A stretch of 64,000 bases of DNA, from positions 124,001 to 188,000 of the forward strand of contig JACKFC010000005.1 of NCBI GenBank assembly GCA_020632665.1, given 5' to 3'. Numbering within the stretch: the stretch's first letter is position 1; every line of letters begins with the position of its first letter. Source of the stretch: Deltaproteobacteria bacterium (GTDB taxonomy: Bacteria > Myxococcota_A > UBA9042). Below are positions 36,680 through 45,781 of the stretch, in pieces. The notes under the pieces were generated by a model that saw only the letters and a list, made by a program, of their open reading frames with translations, had not been told where the DNA came from and ran no database searches. A program made the position numbers and the translations under genes.

Positions 36680-38674
36680 CTACTTGGCGCCGCCGCCGCC
36701 AACCACGAGGCGGGTCACGCCGACGTTGCCGGCTTCGTCGGTGGCCTGGATCAGCAGGGTGTGCGTGCCCTTGAGCAGATCCGGCGGCAGGCGCAGCTCG
36801 AAGGCCTCCTGCCCGCCGTCGAAGACGCCGTCCGCGGCGCCACAGAGCACCGTCGGCTCGCCGTCGAAGCTGACTTCGACCCGCACGATCCGGCTGCTGG
36901 CGTCGGTCGCGACGCCGGCGAGCGTGCCGTCCTTGACCTCGGCGACGACGGTCGGGCGGCCCTGGTCGACCAAGAATGGCTTGGAGATGCGCGCCACCAC
37001 GTGCGATTCGGGCGGGGTATTGCTCTGTGCGTCGCTGGCCTCGACCCGGATCTCGTACCAGCCGTCGGGCATATCCTTCGGCGAGAGGCCGAGCGAGGTC
37101 TTGGCGTAGAAGCGATCGTGCAGCATCAGCCACTGCGCGCTGCCGCGGCGGCGGTAGGTGACGACGTAGCCGAGCTTGTCGCCGTCCGGATCGCGGGCGC
37201 CCCAGTTGACCCGGAAGACCTTGCCCTTCTCCTCGTATTTGACCTCGAGGCGCTCGATCTGCGGCTGCCGGTTGAGCAGCCGGCGATGCACGTGCAGCTC
37301 GCGCAGGCGGGCGTCCGGCGAAGCGAGCGTGACGCGGACCTGCAGCATCGTCGCCGCCGGCGATTGGATGCGATCGTTCTTCAGCGGCTGCCACGCGCTC
37401 CAGGTGTCGTTGGCCGGGTTGGAGAAGCCCGAGCGGGTCTCGACCAGGAGCTTGCCCTCACCGAGCGTCTCCAGCCGACCCCAACGCGCGACGCCCGAGG
37501 CGAGCAAGACCTCGCTGGTGAACGCCGCCCGCGCCGAGGGCCCGCCGACGCGATAGACCGCGGCGCTGCGGCCGGTGAAGAGCGTGGTCGGGCCCTTCGG
37601 ACCCATCTCGACGCCGAGAACCGCGCCTTCGTCGAGGTCGAAGAGGGTCGTCACGTCGCCGTGCAGATCGCCGACCAGGACGCGACCACCGCGCGCCGCG
37701 CCGACCACCACGCCCTGACCGGACGCGCCGATCTGGCTGAGCAGGCCGACCGGTGAGCCGAAGAGTTGATAGAGCTGGCCATCGTCGTGCCGCGCCCAGA
37801 CGGCGCCCTTGCCGCCACCTCCGCTGGCCTTCTTCGCGCGGGCCTTGGTGGCGCGCTTCTCTTTGTCTTTGCCCGGCCGGTCCGGCGTGGCGCGCAGCTG
37901 CTGCAGCTTGACCACATCCGGGTTGCCGTTGATCGCGACGAAGAGGCGGTCGCCCAGCCGCGCGATGCTGCGGACCTCGGCGCCGGGGAACGAGGCGATG
38001 GCCTGCGCTTTGCCCTCGGCTTGCACCCGGATCAGCATCGGGCTGCCGGCGGTGCCGACCAGGACCGCGCCCTTGTCCTCGAACAGGACCAGCGCGTGCT
38101 CGGTGTCGGTCTCGGCCCAGACGCGGGCCTTCTTGCTGCCGGTGTCGATGGCGAAGACCTTGCCGCCAGGGCCGGTCGCCGCGAGCAGCTCGCCGCCGTG
38201 ACGGAGCAGCGCCCAGACGTGCTGCACGTCCGGCAGGGTGACCAAGGTCTCGGTCTTGCCGCCGGCGTCGACGTGCAGGATCTCGCCCTTGCCGACCAAG
38301 CCGGCGTAGATGCCGCCGCGGCCGTCGCTGACCATCGAGCCGACCAACGCGGCCGGGACCTGCGCGACCTCGCGGGCCTTGTCGCCCTCGACCACGAAGA
38401 TCCGGCCTTCGACGCCGGTGCCGAGCCAGAGCCGCTTGCCGTCGCGGACCCAGCAGTGGATCAGCTCGGCGTCGACCTCGGTGCGGGTCAGCCCAGGCGC
38501 GACGGTCAGGCCGTCGTGCGGGTGCAGGGCGAGGCCATCGAGGTCGCCCTTGGCGAAGTCGTCGCCACTGACGAAGGACCAAGCCTTCGGCTCACTGGCG
38601 GAGGCGTGCAGCGGCGCCGCGCAGAGGGCGAGCGCCAGCAGGAGCAGGGGGAATCGGTGCGGATTGCGCGTCAT
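36680..38674 (-). CDS. Secreted beta-propeller protein with C-terminal Ig/Fn3-like domains
   Basis: A 664-residue protein with signal peptide LLLLALALCAAPLHASASEP. Residues about 25-400 are a propeller of Gly-rich blades (LWLGTGVEGRIFVV, GGIYAGLVGKGEILHVDAGG, ELLAATGPGGKVFAIDTG), interrupted by a Lys-rich insert (PGKDKEKRATKARAKKASG). A Fn3-like domain follows (GYVVTYRRRGSAQWLML, DGWYEIRVEASD), then a second beta-sandwich. It starts 16 nt after the S55-peptidase gene stop, so the two are one operon, and the propeller might serve as that protease's sensor or partner. The function is not known. Confidence 0.75.
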   Translation of the reverse strand: MTRNPHRFPLLLLALALCAAPLHASASEPKAWSFVSGDDFAKGDLDGLALHPHDGLTVAPGLTRTEVDAELIHCWVRDGKRLWLGTGVEGRIFVVEGDKAREVAQVPAALVGSMVSDGRGGIYAGLVGKGEILHVDAGGKTETLVTLPDVQHVWALLRHGGELLAATGPGGKVFAIDTGSKKARVWAETDTEHALVLFEDKGAVLVGTAGSPMLIRVQAEGKAQAIASFPGAEVRSIARLGDRLFVAINGNPDVVKLQQLRATPDRPGKDKEKRATKARAKKASGGGGKGAVWARHDDGQLYQLFGSPVGLLSQIGASGQGVVVGAARGGRVLVGDLHGDVTTLFDLDEGAVLGVEMGPKGPTTLFTGRSAAVYRVGGPSARAAFTSEVLLASGVARWGRLETLGEGKLLVETRSGFSNPANDTWSAWQPLKNDRIQSPAATMLQVRVTLASPDARLRELHVHRRLLNRQPQIERLEVKYEEKGKVFRVNWGARDPDGDKLGYVVTYRRRGSAQWLMLHDRFYAKTSLGLSPKDMPDGWYEIRVEASDAQSNTPPESHVVARISKPFLVDQGRPTVVAEVKDGTLAGVATDASSRIVRVEVSFDGEPTVLCGAADGVFDGGQEAFELRLPPDLLKGTHTLLIQATDEAGNVGVTRLVVGGGGAK

Positions 38675-38690
38675 GTCGACCTTCTCGGCG

Positions 38691-40544
38691 TTAGGGTTCG
38701 CGGACCTCGACCTTCATCGTCCCGGAGCCGTTGATCGCCCAGGGCAGGTCTTTGGTGATGCGGATGGTTTCGTGGCCACGGCGAACCTTGCGGCCGTGTC
38801 CGGAGAGCTCGTCGAGCACGCCCATGGGCAGCTCGGTCAGGCGGGCGCCGCGGATCATCCAGCTGCGATCCGGCAGCTTGATCACGATGGCGAGGCGGTC
38901 GTGCGGCTGGTAGTCGCGGACCGAGCGGAGGATATCGTCGACGTCGTGTGGCTCGGGCCGCTCCGGCGGGCGGTCGGCGGCGGGGCCGAACCAGATGTCG
39001 ATCTTCTCGCCGGCAAGCTCGCGGGGCAGGGCGGGGATCTCGACGTCGACCGTCTTGTGGCCCTCGTTCGGCTTGACGAAGCCGAGGCGGAGCTTGATCG
39101 GGCGGCCGACCACGGCCTTCTCGCCGGGAATCCGGGCCGACTCGAGGAAGACGAGATCGCGGGCCTCGTCGACCTCGAGCTCGCATTGCACCGCCTTCGG
39201 GCGCAAACGCTCGAAGCCGTTCCAGACCAGCGCCTTGAGCAGGCCCATCGCCAGGCCGCGGACTTCCATCAGCCGGGCGGTGCCGTCGAGGCTGACGAAG
39301 CGGTCCTCGATCACGACCGGATCGCGGCCCTCGAGCTCGACCGTCAGCTTCATTTTCACGCTGGCGGCGTCGGCGGTCGGCTCGCTGACCTTGAGCGCGT
39401 TGGCCAGGACCATCGCCCCGGCGAGCGGCAGGAAGCGCGGCTGATCGGTGACCTCGACGTTCCAAGTCTTTTCGGTGCCGATCCCCTTGCCGCGAACCCG
39501 GATCTGCATCGGCACCCAGGTCGCCTTCGGGCCCATCCGGCCGGCGACGGCGGCCTGACGGTCGATGTCGAGGACGCCGATATCGGAGGTCGGCACGGCC
39601 ATTTTGAACGAGTTGACCTGGCTTGCGAGGATCCACATCACGTGCGCGCCGCCCACCGGCAGGTGGATCTGGCCGACGCCCTGGAAGGGGTGGCCGAAGG
39701 CGATGAAGCGATCGTCACGGACCCAGGTCACCGTGCCGACGCCGGCGAGGCTCATGTCGCCGCGCGCGATGACCAGCGAGATCGCCGAGCCCGGCTCGAA
39801 GGGGCGCGGCTTCATGTCGACGAAACCCGAGCCGCCGCCGGCGACCGAGACCGGGCCGAGCCCCGCGCCTTCGAATTCGGCCGAGAACTCCTTCACCACC
39901 TCGGGGTGAAAGCCCGACGCCGAGATCGGCACGGCCAGCGGGCGCAGGCCGGCGACGTCGACCCCGGCGACGGCTCGGGGCGCCCCCGGTCGAGCGGCAA
40001 CTGCGGCGCCGGCGTCGGCGCGCCGAACGCCAGCCGCCTTCTTGCCCGGGGCCGGCAGGATCCGCTGGTTTTCCGGGCCTGGACGCAGCGGCCGGTCGAG
40101 CTCGGGCAGCATATCCGCGATCGGGGTGACGCCGGCGATCGGATCCTTGTTGAAGGGGAAGGCATAGGCGATGGCGCCGATCATCAGGTCGCCGCGCTTC
40201 GGATCGGTGACGTAGACCGGGCTGCCGCTCATGCCGGCGACCACGCCCGAATGCTCCAGCCCCAGGCCGGCGCAGCGGACGAGGATCATGTCTTGATCGG
40301 GCAGCTTGTTGTGCAGCACGCCGATGACCTCGATCTCGAAACGCTCGATCTTCTGGCCGCGCACGACCGTCAGGCCGTAGCCCTTCATGCCGGGCAGCAA
40401 GTCGCGGCTGCCGAGCATCGGCGGGGCCTTGCCCTTGCTCGGACGCGCCACCGCTTCGGGGCTCGTGGCCCAGGCGGCGGCGAGCAGGAGCAGCGGCAGT
40501 GAGAGCCGCCGCACGTGCCGGCCGAGGTCGTTGGTTCGTCGCAT
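38691..40544 (-). CDS. SpoIVB/S55-type peptidase-domain exported protein
   Basis: A 617-residue protein starting at ATG 40544 with GGAG six bases upstream. The signal peptide (SLPLLLLAAAWATSPEAVA) is followed by LLPGMKGYGLTVVRGQKIERF and SGVVAGMSGSPVYV. GMSGSP carries the nucleophilic Ser of the SpoIVB (MEROPS S55) peptidase family, and FIAFGHPFQ resembles the family's other conserved loop. Outside spore-formers such domains occur in Myxococcota and Planctomycetes proteins of unknown role. The C-terminal half is a beta-rich module. It is the first gene of a two-gene operon with the propeller protein. Confidence 0.75.
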   Translation of the reverse strand: MRRTNDLGRHVRRLSLPLLLLAAAWATSPEAVARPSKGKAPPMLGSRDLLPGMKGYGLTVVRGQKIERFEIEVIGVLHNKLPDQDMILVRCAGLGLEHSGVVAGMSGSPVYVTDPKRGDLMIGAIAYAFPFNKDPIAGVTPIADMLPELDRPLRPGPENQRILPAPGKKAAGVRRADAGAAVAARPGAPRAVAGVDVAGLRPLAVPISASGFHPEVVKEFSAEFEGAGLGPVSVAGGGSGFVDMKPRPFEPGSAISLVIARGDMSLAGVGTVTWVRDDRFIAFGHPFQGVGQIHLPVGGAHVMWILASQVNSFKMAVPTSDIGVLDIDRQAAVAGRMGPKATWVPMQIRVRGKGIGTEKTWNVEVTDQPRFLPLAGAMVLANALKVSEPTADAASVKMKLTVELEGRDPVVIEDRFVSLDGTARLMEVRGLAMGLLKALVWNGFERLRPKAVQCELEVDEARDLVFLESARIPGEKAVVGRPIKLRLGFVKPNEGHKTVDVEIPALPRELAGEKIDIWFGPAADRPPERPEPHDVDDILRSVRDYQPHDRLAIVIKLPDRSWMIRGARLTELPMGVLDELSGHGRKVRRGHETIRITKDLPWAINGSGTMKVEVREP

Positions 40545-40675
40545 CAGGGGCTCCGTCTTCCGAGCCGCGGGGGCGCGGGTCGTCGGAGTGTGCAACAGCA
40601 GAGGCGGCTTTGAAATGCCCGGTCGAGCGGGCATCATGCGCGCCGGCGTCGGTCGGCGACGCGACAGGACCAGCC

Positions 40676-41455
40676 GTGCGCCCCACCGTCCATCGTCCCT
40701 TCCTATTGTTGCAGGCGCGTGATCACGACGATCCGATGCTCGAGCACGAGCGCTTGTGCTTTCGCGACACCATGGGATTGCGCGACGAAGATCTCTTCGC
40801 GGTCAACGCCACCGAGCGGCTGCCGACGCGACACGAGCTGGCGACCTCCTGCGCCGTGTTGGTCGGCGGCTCGGGCGATTATTCGGTGCTCGACGCACAC
40901 GATTGGATTCGCGATCTCGTCACCTTCACCCGCGACGAGCTCGTGCTGCGCGGCAAGCCGACCTTCGCCAGCTGCTTCGGGTTCCAGATCTTGGTGCTGG
41001 CGATCGGCGGCGACATGATCCGCGACCCCGAGAAGATGGAGATGGGGACCTACGGCGTCGCGCTGACGCCGGCCGCGGCGAGCGATCCGCTCTTCGCCGC
41101 GCTGCCCGCGGCGTTCGATACCCAGGTCGGCCACAAGGATCGCGCCTCGCGGCTTCCGGACGGGGTCCACGTCTTCGCCGGCTCGACGCTGTGCCCGATG
41201 CACGCGTTTCGCGTCGGCGCCTTGCCGATCTGGGCGACGCAATTTCATCCCGAACTCGATCATCGCACCCTGCGCGCGCGCTATCTGCGCTACCGTGCGC
41301 TCTACGAGCCCGAGGCTCACCGCGGCGATCCCGAAGGTGCCGAGGACGCGTTCCTGCGCGCGCTGCGCCCGAGCGAAGAGGCTTCGGCCCTGCTCGAGCT
41401 CTTCGCCCGCTGGGTGGCCCACCACGAGGAGGAGCTCGCCGCGCGCGGGCTGTGA
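40676..41455 (+). CDS. Class I glutamine amidotransferase-like protein
   Basis: About 259 residues. GTG 40676 is chosen because RPFLLLQARDHDDPMLEHE is the usual start of this family, in which short GMP-synthase-like amidotransferases begin with a beta strand then DHD. FASCFGFQILVLAIGG holds the nucleophilic Cys, and ATQFHPELD the catalytic His and Glu of the triad. It lacks a fused synthetase domain, so it either works with a separate partner or hydrolyses a gamma-glutamyl compound. Its TGA overlaps an in-frame GTG of the kinase gene downstream, so the two are probably co-translated. Confidence 0.8.
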   Translation: MRPTVHRPFLLLQARDHDDPMLEHERLCFRDTMGLRDEDLFAVNATERLPTRHELATSCAVLVGGSGDYSVLDAHDWIRDLVTFTRDELVLRGKPTFASCFGFQILVLAIGGDMIRDPEKMEMGTYGVALTPAAASDPLFAALPAAFDTQVGHKDRASRLPDGVHVFAGSTLCPMHAFRVGALPIWATQFHPELDHRTLRARYLRYRALYEPEAHRGDPEGAEDAFLRALRPSEEASALLELFARWVAHHEEELAARGL

Positions 41456-41463
41456 GCAGAGCG

Positions 41464-43299
41464 ATGAGCGAGACGCGCACCTGCCCCTCCTGTGGCCGCG
41501 AGACCGACGCGCCGTATTGCGCCCACGACGGCACCGCGACGATCGTCCGCGGCGCTGCTGGAGCCGCGGCGATCGGGCCGGGCACGGTGCTCGGCGGGCG
41601 CTACCGGGTCACCCGTGAGCTCGGCCGCGGCGGCTATGGCGCCGTCTACGCCGCCGAACACACAGGGACCGGCCAGCCCGTCGCGCTGAAGGTGCTCAAG
41701 GCCGGCGACGGCGTCGGCATCGAGGGGATCCGTCGCTTTCACAAGGAGGCGTCGGTCACCGCCGCGCTGCGTCACCCCAACACCGTGCGGGTCTTCGACG
41801 TCGGGCAGGCCGAAGGTGGCGCGCTCTACCTCGCGATGGAGCATCTGCACGGCAGCACACTCGAGGAAGAGCTACGCGCGTTGGCCGAGCAGGGCGAAGT
41901 CTACGGTGAGAAGGCGGCGCTTCGGGTCGCCGAGGGCGTGCTGCGCAGCCTGCAGGAGGCGCACGGCGCGGGCCTGGTCCACCGCGATCTGAAGCCCGGC
42001 AATATCATGTTGGCCGACGTCGGCGAGGACGAGCCGCAGGTCAAGGTGCTCGACTTCGGCATCGCGCGGACCCGCGACTCTTCCCTCACCGACGAGGGCA
42101 CCGCGCTCGGAACGCCGGCGTATATGAGCCCCGAGCAATGCATGGGTGCCGCGCTCGACGGCCGCTCGGACCTCTACAGCTTGGGCGTCATCCTCTATCG
42201 CGCGGTGGCCGGGCGCTGCCCCTTCGAGGACGGCAACCCGCTGACGGTGATGTATCAGGCGACGCACGTCCCGGCGCCGTCCCTCGCAGAGCTTTCGCGT
42301 TGCGACGTCTCGCCCGGCTATGTGCAATTGACCCACCGCGCGCTGGAAAAGAAGGCCGATGATCGCTTCGCCGACGCGCGCGCCATGCGTGAGGCCGTCC
42401 TCGCGGTGGCGCAGGGTCTGCCGCTGCCCGAGCCGCCGGCCCCCGAGCCGCCGCCCCCCGAGACGGAGGTCCTCGAAGCGATCGAGTCCGATCCCAGCCT
42501 CACCGCGCCGTACCACGTCGCTGTGGCGCAGACGCCGGCGCCGCAGCCGATCGCCGACGCCGCCGACGCGGAGGCCGGTGGGCCGCCCTCGGAGACGTCG
42601 GTCGTGCCGCGGCAGGTCAACGCCAGCTACGAGCCGGGCGTGGCGCCGAAGCGCGGCCCGCCGGTGGTCGGCCTGGCGGTGGGCTTGGTGTTGCTGATCG
42701 CGATCGGCATCGGCCTCGCCCTGCGCGGCGGCGACGACGGCGCTGCGGCGGAGCCCACAGCCCTGGCCGAGGGCGACGCCGCGGAGGCGATCGCGGTTCC
42801 CGCGGCCGAAGATGCCGGCACGGGGGCGGAAGCCAACGTGGCCGCCGATGCAGGAACAGAGGCGCCCACCGTGGACGCCGCCACCAACGAAGAGACGGCC
42901 AAGGCCGCGCCAGAGGTCGCCACAGACGCGGCGGCGGTAGCTACGCCGCCATCGGCCGATGCCGGTGCGACGGCGCCTCCTGCGGCGGCTGGTCCGGCGG
43001 CTGGTGCGGCGCAGAAGGCCGGGCAGGGCGGCACGGCCGGCGCTGGCGGCAAGACCGGTGGCAGCCGTCCATCTGGCACGGCCGGCGGCGGCAAGGCCGA
43101 ACCGCCGCGCCCCGGCAGTGACCGCAAGCGCAAGGGCGGCGCAGGCCCGCGCCCCGCAGCCAAGCCCGGCACCGGCTTCGAACTCGAAGGCGAGGCGCCG
43201 CCGGGGCCGAAACCTCCGGTCGCGGCACCGGCCAAGCCTGCCGAGCCCAAGCCGACCGAGCCCAAGCCGAAGCCCGAACGACCCAAGCTCCTCGATTGA
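41464..43299 (+). CDS. Transmembrane serine/threonine protein kinase (PknB-like)
   Basis: A 611-residue protein. Residues 1-30 form a zinc-ribbon-like start (CPSCGRETDAPYCAHDG). The kinase domain spans about 47-310, with glycine loop LGRGGYGAVYAAEH, lysine in VALKVLK, catalytic HRDLKPGNIML, VLDFGIAR and activation segment GTPAYMSPEQ, so it should be active. A Pro/Glu/Thr linker leads to a membrane helix (VVGLAVGLVLLIAIGIGLAL) and an exported Ala/Pro/Lys-rich tail of about 190 residues. Start ATG 41464 is preferred; GTG 41452 overlaps the upstream stop in GTGA. Such kinases are abundant in Myxococcota. Confidence 0.9.
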   Translation: MSETRTCPSCGRETDAPYCAHDGTATIVRGAAGAAAIGPGTVLGGRYRVTRELGRGGYGAVYAAEHTGTGQPVALKVLKAGDGVGIEGIRRFHKEASVTAALRHPNTVRVFDVGQAEGGALYLAMEHLHGSTLEEELRALAEQGEVYGEKAALRVAEGVLRSLQEAHGAGLVHRDLKPGNIMLADVGEDEPQVKVLDFGIARTRDSSLTDEGTALGTPAYMSPEQCMGAALDGRSDLYSLGVILYRAVAGRCPFEDGNPLTVMYQATHVPAPSLAELSRCDVSPGYVQLTHRALEKKADDRFADARAMREAVLAVAQGLPLPEPPAPEPPPPETEVLEAIESDPSLTAPYHVAVAQTPAPQPIADAADAEAGGPPSETSVVPRQVNASYEPGVAPKRGPPVVGLAVGLVLLIAIGIGLALRGGDDGAAAEPTALAEGDAAEAIAVPAAEDAGTGAEANVAADAGTEAPTVDAATNEETAKAAPEVATDAAAVATPPSADAGATAPPAAAGPAAGAAQKAGQGGTAGAGGKTGGSRPSGTAGGGKAEPPRPGSDRKRKGGAGPRPAAKPGTGFELEGEAPPGPKPPVAAPAKPAEPKPTEPKPKPERPKLLD

Positions 43300-43320
43300 A
43301 CGCGGCGTTGCTGCGCCGGA

Positions 43321-45573
43321 TCAGCGGACGAAGATCTCGACGCCCTTCTGGCTGCCCTGGCCGGTGCCGCCGTTGCTGCGGTACCGATTGAGCGACTCCG
43401 AGCCGTAGCTGTCCTGCCACTGCCGACCGCTCTCGAGCGTGCCGCCGACGCCGCTGTAGGAGAGGTTGCCCTTGGCGGTGTCGTAGCAGGGCCAGGACGA
43501 CGGATCGTCGGTCGTCTGGTTGTTGGTCGCGACGTCGTTGCCGATGCGGGCGCCGCTGTGGCTGGAGAGGTAGTTCATCCGCCACTTGGCCGGGAATTGG
43601 CTGCACATCTTGGTCGGCGCGGCGTAGCCCATCAGCTCTTGCGGCGAGCCCGCGCCCGAGAGGACCTTCAACTGCACGCCCTGATTCTGGTTGTACGCCG
43701 CGCCGCCACCGAGCTTCTGGAAGCGATCGAGCAAGGTTGTGCCGGCCATCGACGGAACCTCGAGGACCACCGTCTTGCCGGTCGATTTGTCGCGCAGCAT
43801 CAGCTGACCGTCGGCGGTCTTGAACGAGTTGAAGGGCTCGTACTTGGCGGAGGTCGAGGAGAGCTGCGACGGCGGAACGTCGGAGGTGACGGTGCTGCTG
43901 GTCCAATGGCTCGATCCGTAGCCGAAGGTCGTCGTGTGGCCCGGCTGAAGCTGCATCACCAGCACCCAGCCACCACCCTCTGCCTTGTGTTCGCAATAAA
44001 CCGGAGACTTGCCTCCAGGGCCGGCGCCATCGGGGTCGAGCCAATAGATCCCGCTCTTCGCACCCGGATCCAGGGTCAAGATCTCCTTGCAGCTCTTCGC
44101 CGGCTGGCCCTTGCTGCCGACCCCGCCGGGCAGGGTCTCGACCAGGTCGAAGTCCACGCCGTTGCAGATCATCAGCAGGCGTTGTTTGGCGTCGTAGTAG
44201 ATGTAGCCGAGCGTCGCGGCGCTGCACGTGACGGGGGCCTTGTCCGCCACCTGCAGCTGCAGGCCGTTGGTCGCTTGGAAGATGCCCTTGGCGGCGACCT
44301 TCTTGTTGCTCAACGTCTGAATCTTGATGCTCCAGTTGATGATGCTGCCGTCGGTCTTCTTCTCCGTGTCGCAGAGCGCCGCGTTGCCCGGCGCCTGCAC
44401 GATGCAATAGCTGGTGTCGAGCACCTTCAGCGTCCAGAGGCCCTTGGGGTTCTGTCCGATCCAATCGCCGGGATTGCCGCTCTTCGGCATCGCGTCGACG
44501 CTGAACGTCTTCTCGAAGGTCTTCGCGTCTTTGGCGCCACAGGGATCGCAGAGCGTCCAGCCGGTCTTCTTGTCGTCCGGCGGCAGGACCTTGATCGAGA
44601 CGGTCGAGAGATCCGTATTCGCGACGTTGACCGCGAGCTCGAAGGTCTGCGCCGTGCCGATATCGGGGAAGTCGAGGTTGGCGACGGCGTCATTGCCCGT
44701 GTTGTCGGGGATCGCCATGGCCTTGTCGGAGGTCTCCACGGTGTCGACGAACTGGTTGGCGAGCAGTCCGTTGCTGATCTCGTCGAGCCCGTCGGCCGGC
44801 AGCGCACCGGCGATATCCTGGCAGAGCAACGTGCCGTCCGCCGCGATCCCTTTCATCGCCTGACCCTTGGGGCAACTGCCCGTGGGCGTGGGGATCCCGG
44901 TGAGCTTGCTGCCGTCGCCGAGGAAGCTCGTCGCCGTCACCGACTTCGCCACCACGTCGCCGGAGAAGGTGCCGTTCTTGGCCTTGAACGAATTGCCGCC
45001 GAGGTCGATGTCGCCGTCGAAGAGCATCTCGCTGGCCGAGACGCAGCCGGTGCAGGCCAAGTCGAGCGCAGGGCCGCCCTTGGTTGTGCTGCCGGCGAAG
45101 TTGAAGCCGAGCTTGGCGGCAGCGATGGCGCCGTTGCCGATCTGGTCCGCGGTGATGCAGCCGGTGCAGTTGACCGCGCTCGCCGTCGCTGCCGCGAGCG
45201 CGTAGGGCGTGGCGGTCAGCGCCGAACGCGGCAGCTCCGGATCGCTGCCGACCTGGATGCCGAGCCAACGCTCGCCGGCCGCAGCGAGGGTCGCGCCGGA
45301 GAGCGGCGTCTTGTTGCCGAGCACGACGTGAAAGCGGCCGCTCGCGACCTTGACCGAGAGGGGACCCTCGGACCACAGCGCCGTCCCACCGCTCGCCGCG
45401 GCGTAGAGGGCGAAGGTGAATTCGTAGGTGCCGTCGCTCGCCGGCACGCCACCGGAGGCGGTCAGGACGCCCTCGACCGCGGTGGTGGTCGGGACCGCCG
45501 CGGCGACAGGCGCCGCGAGCGCGGTCGGCAGCATCAGCAGCAAGAAGGTGATCATTCGGAACGACGGTCGCAT
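43321..45573 (-). CDS. Secreted protein with P-domain-like and fibrinogen-like domains
   Basis: A 750-residue protein. ATG 45573 has AGGAGG four bases upstream, and a signal peptide ends near AAPVAAAVP. Residues about 30-250 resemble phage-tail or surface-repeat stalks (TATPYALAAATASAVNC). From about 290 to 450, AIPDNTGNDAV, FELAVNVANTDLSTVSIKV, GLWTLKVLD and NWSIKIQTLS match a proprotein-convertase P domain with a Cys-containing insert. From about 510, GIYWLDPDGAG, SPVYCEHKAEGGGWVLVMQL and the following Trp/Tyr-rich region match the fibrinogen-related fold. It is a probable surface adhesin or lectin, divergent from the FGE-like lipoprotein at 45782. Confidence 0.75.
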   Translation of the reverse strand: MRPSFRMITFLLLMLPTALAAPVAAAVPTTTAVEGVLTASGGVPASDGTYEFTFALYAAASGGTALWSEGPLSVKVASGRFHVVLGNKTPLSGATLAAAGERWLGIQVGSDPELPRSALTATPYALAAATASAVNCTGCITADQIGNGAIAAAKLGFNFAGSTTKGGPALDLACTGCVSASEMLFDGDIDLGGNSFKAKNGTFSGDVVAKSVTATSFLGDGSKLTGIPTPTGSCPKGQAMKGIAADGTLLCQDIAGALPADGLDEISNGLLANQFVDTVETSDKAMAIPDNTGNDAVANLDFPDIGTAQTFELAVNVANTDLSTVSIKVLPPDDKKTGWTLCDPCGAKDAKTFEKTFSVDAMPKSGNPGDWIGQNPKGLWTLKVLDTSYCIVQAPGNAALCDTEKKTDGSIINWSIKIQTLSNKKVAAKGIFQATNGLQLQVADKAPVTCSAATLGYIYYDAKQRLLMICNGVDFDLVETLPGGVGSKGQPAKSCKEILTLDPGAKSGIYWLDPDGAGPGGKSPVYCEHKAEGGGWVLVMQLQPGHTTTFGYGSSHWTSSTVTSDVPPSQLSSTSAKYEPFNSFKTADGQLMLRDKSTGKTVVLEVPSMAGTTLLDRFQKLGGGAAYNQNQGVQLKVLSGAGSPQELMGYAAPTKMCSQFPAKWRMNYLSSHSGARIGNDVATNNQTTDDPSSWPCYDTAKGNLSYSGVGGTLESGRQWQDSYGSESLNRYRSNGGTGQGSQKGVEIFVR

Positions 45574-45707
45574 AGAGCCTCCTGGCGCCCACGGACGGTG
45601 AACGCCCCTGCAGGGTCGCACCTGCCGCGAGAAGATCAATGCCCGCGTTCTTGCCCGCGAAGGGAGCCGAACGGCGCGACGAAACGAGAGATCTGCGCCG
45701 CAATCGA

Positions 45708-45736
45708 TTGCTCCGCCGCTGGCGCGCTGCTAGAAT
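45708..45736 (+). promoter_or_regulatory. Promoter of the FGE-like lipoprotein gene
   Basis: TTGCTC (45708-45713), 17 bp, TAGAAT (45731-45736, five of six matches to the TATAAT consensus), with a predicted start about 40 nt before ATG 45782. Confidence 0.55.
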
Positions 45737-45781
45737 CATGGGCATCGACTCCCCGCGGCCGAGGCCGCTTCCGAGGCTTCC

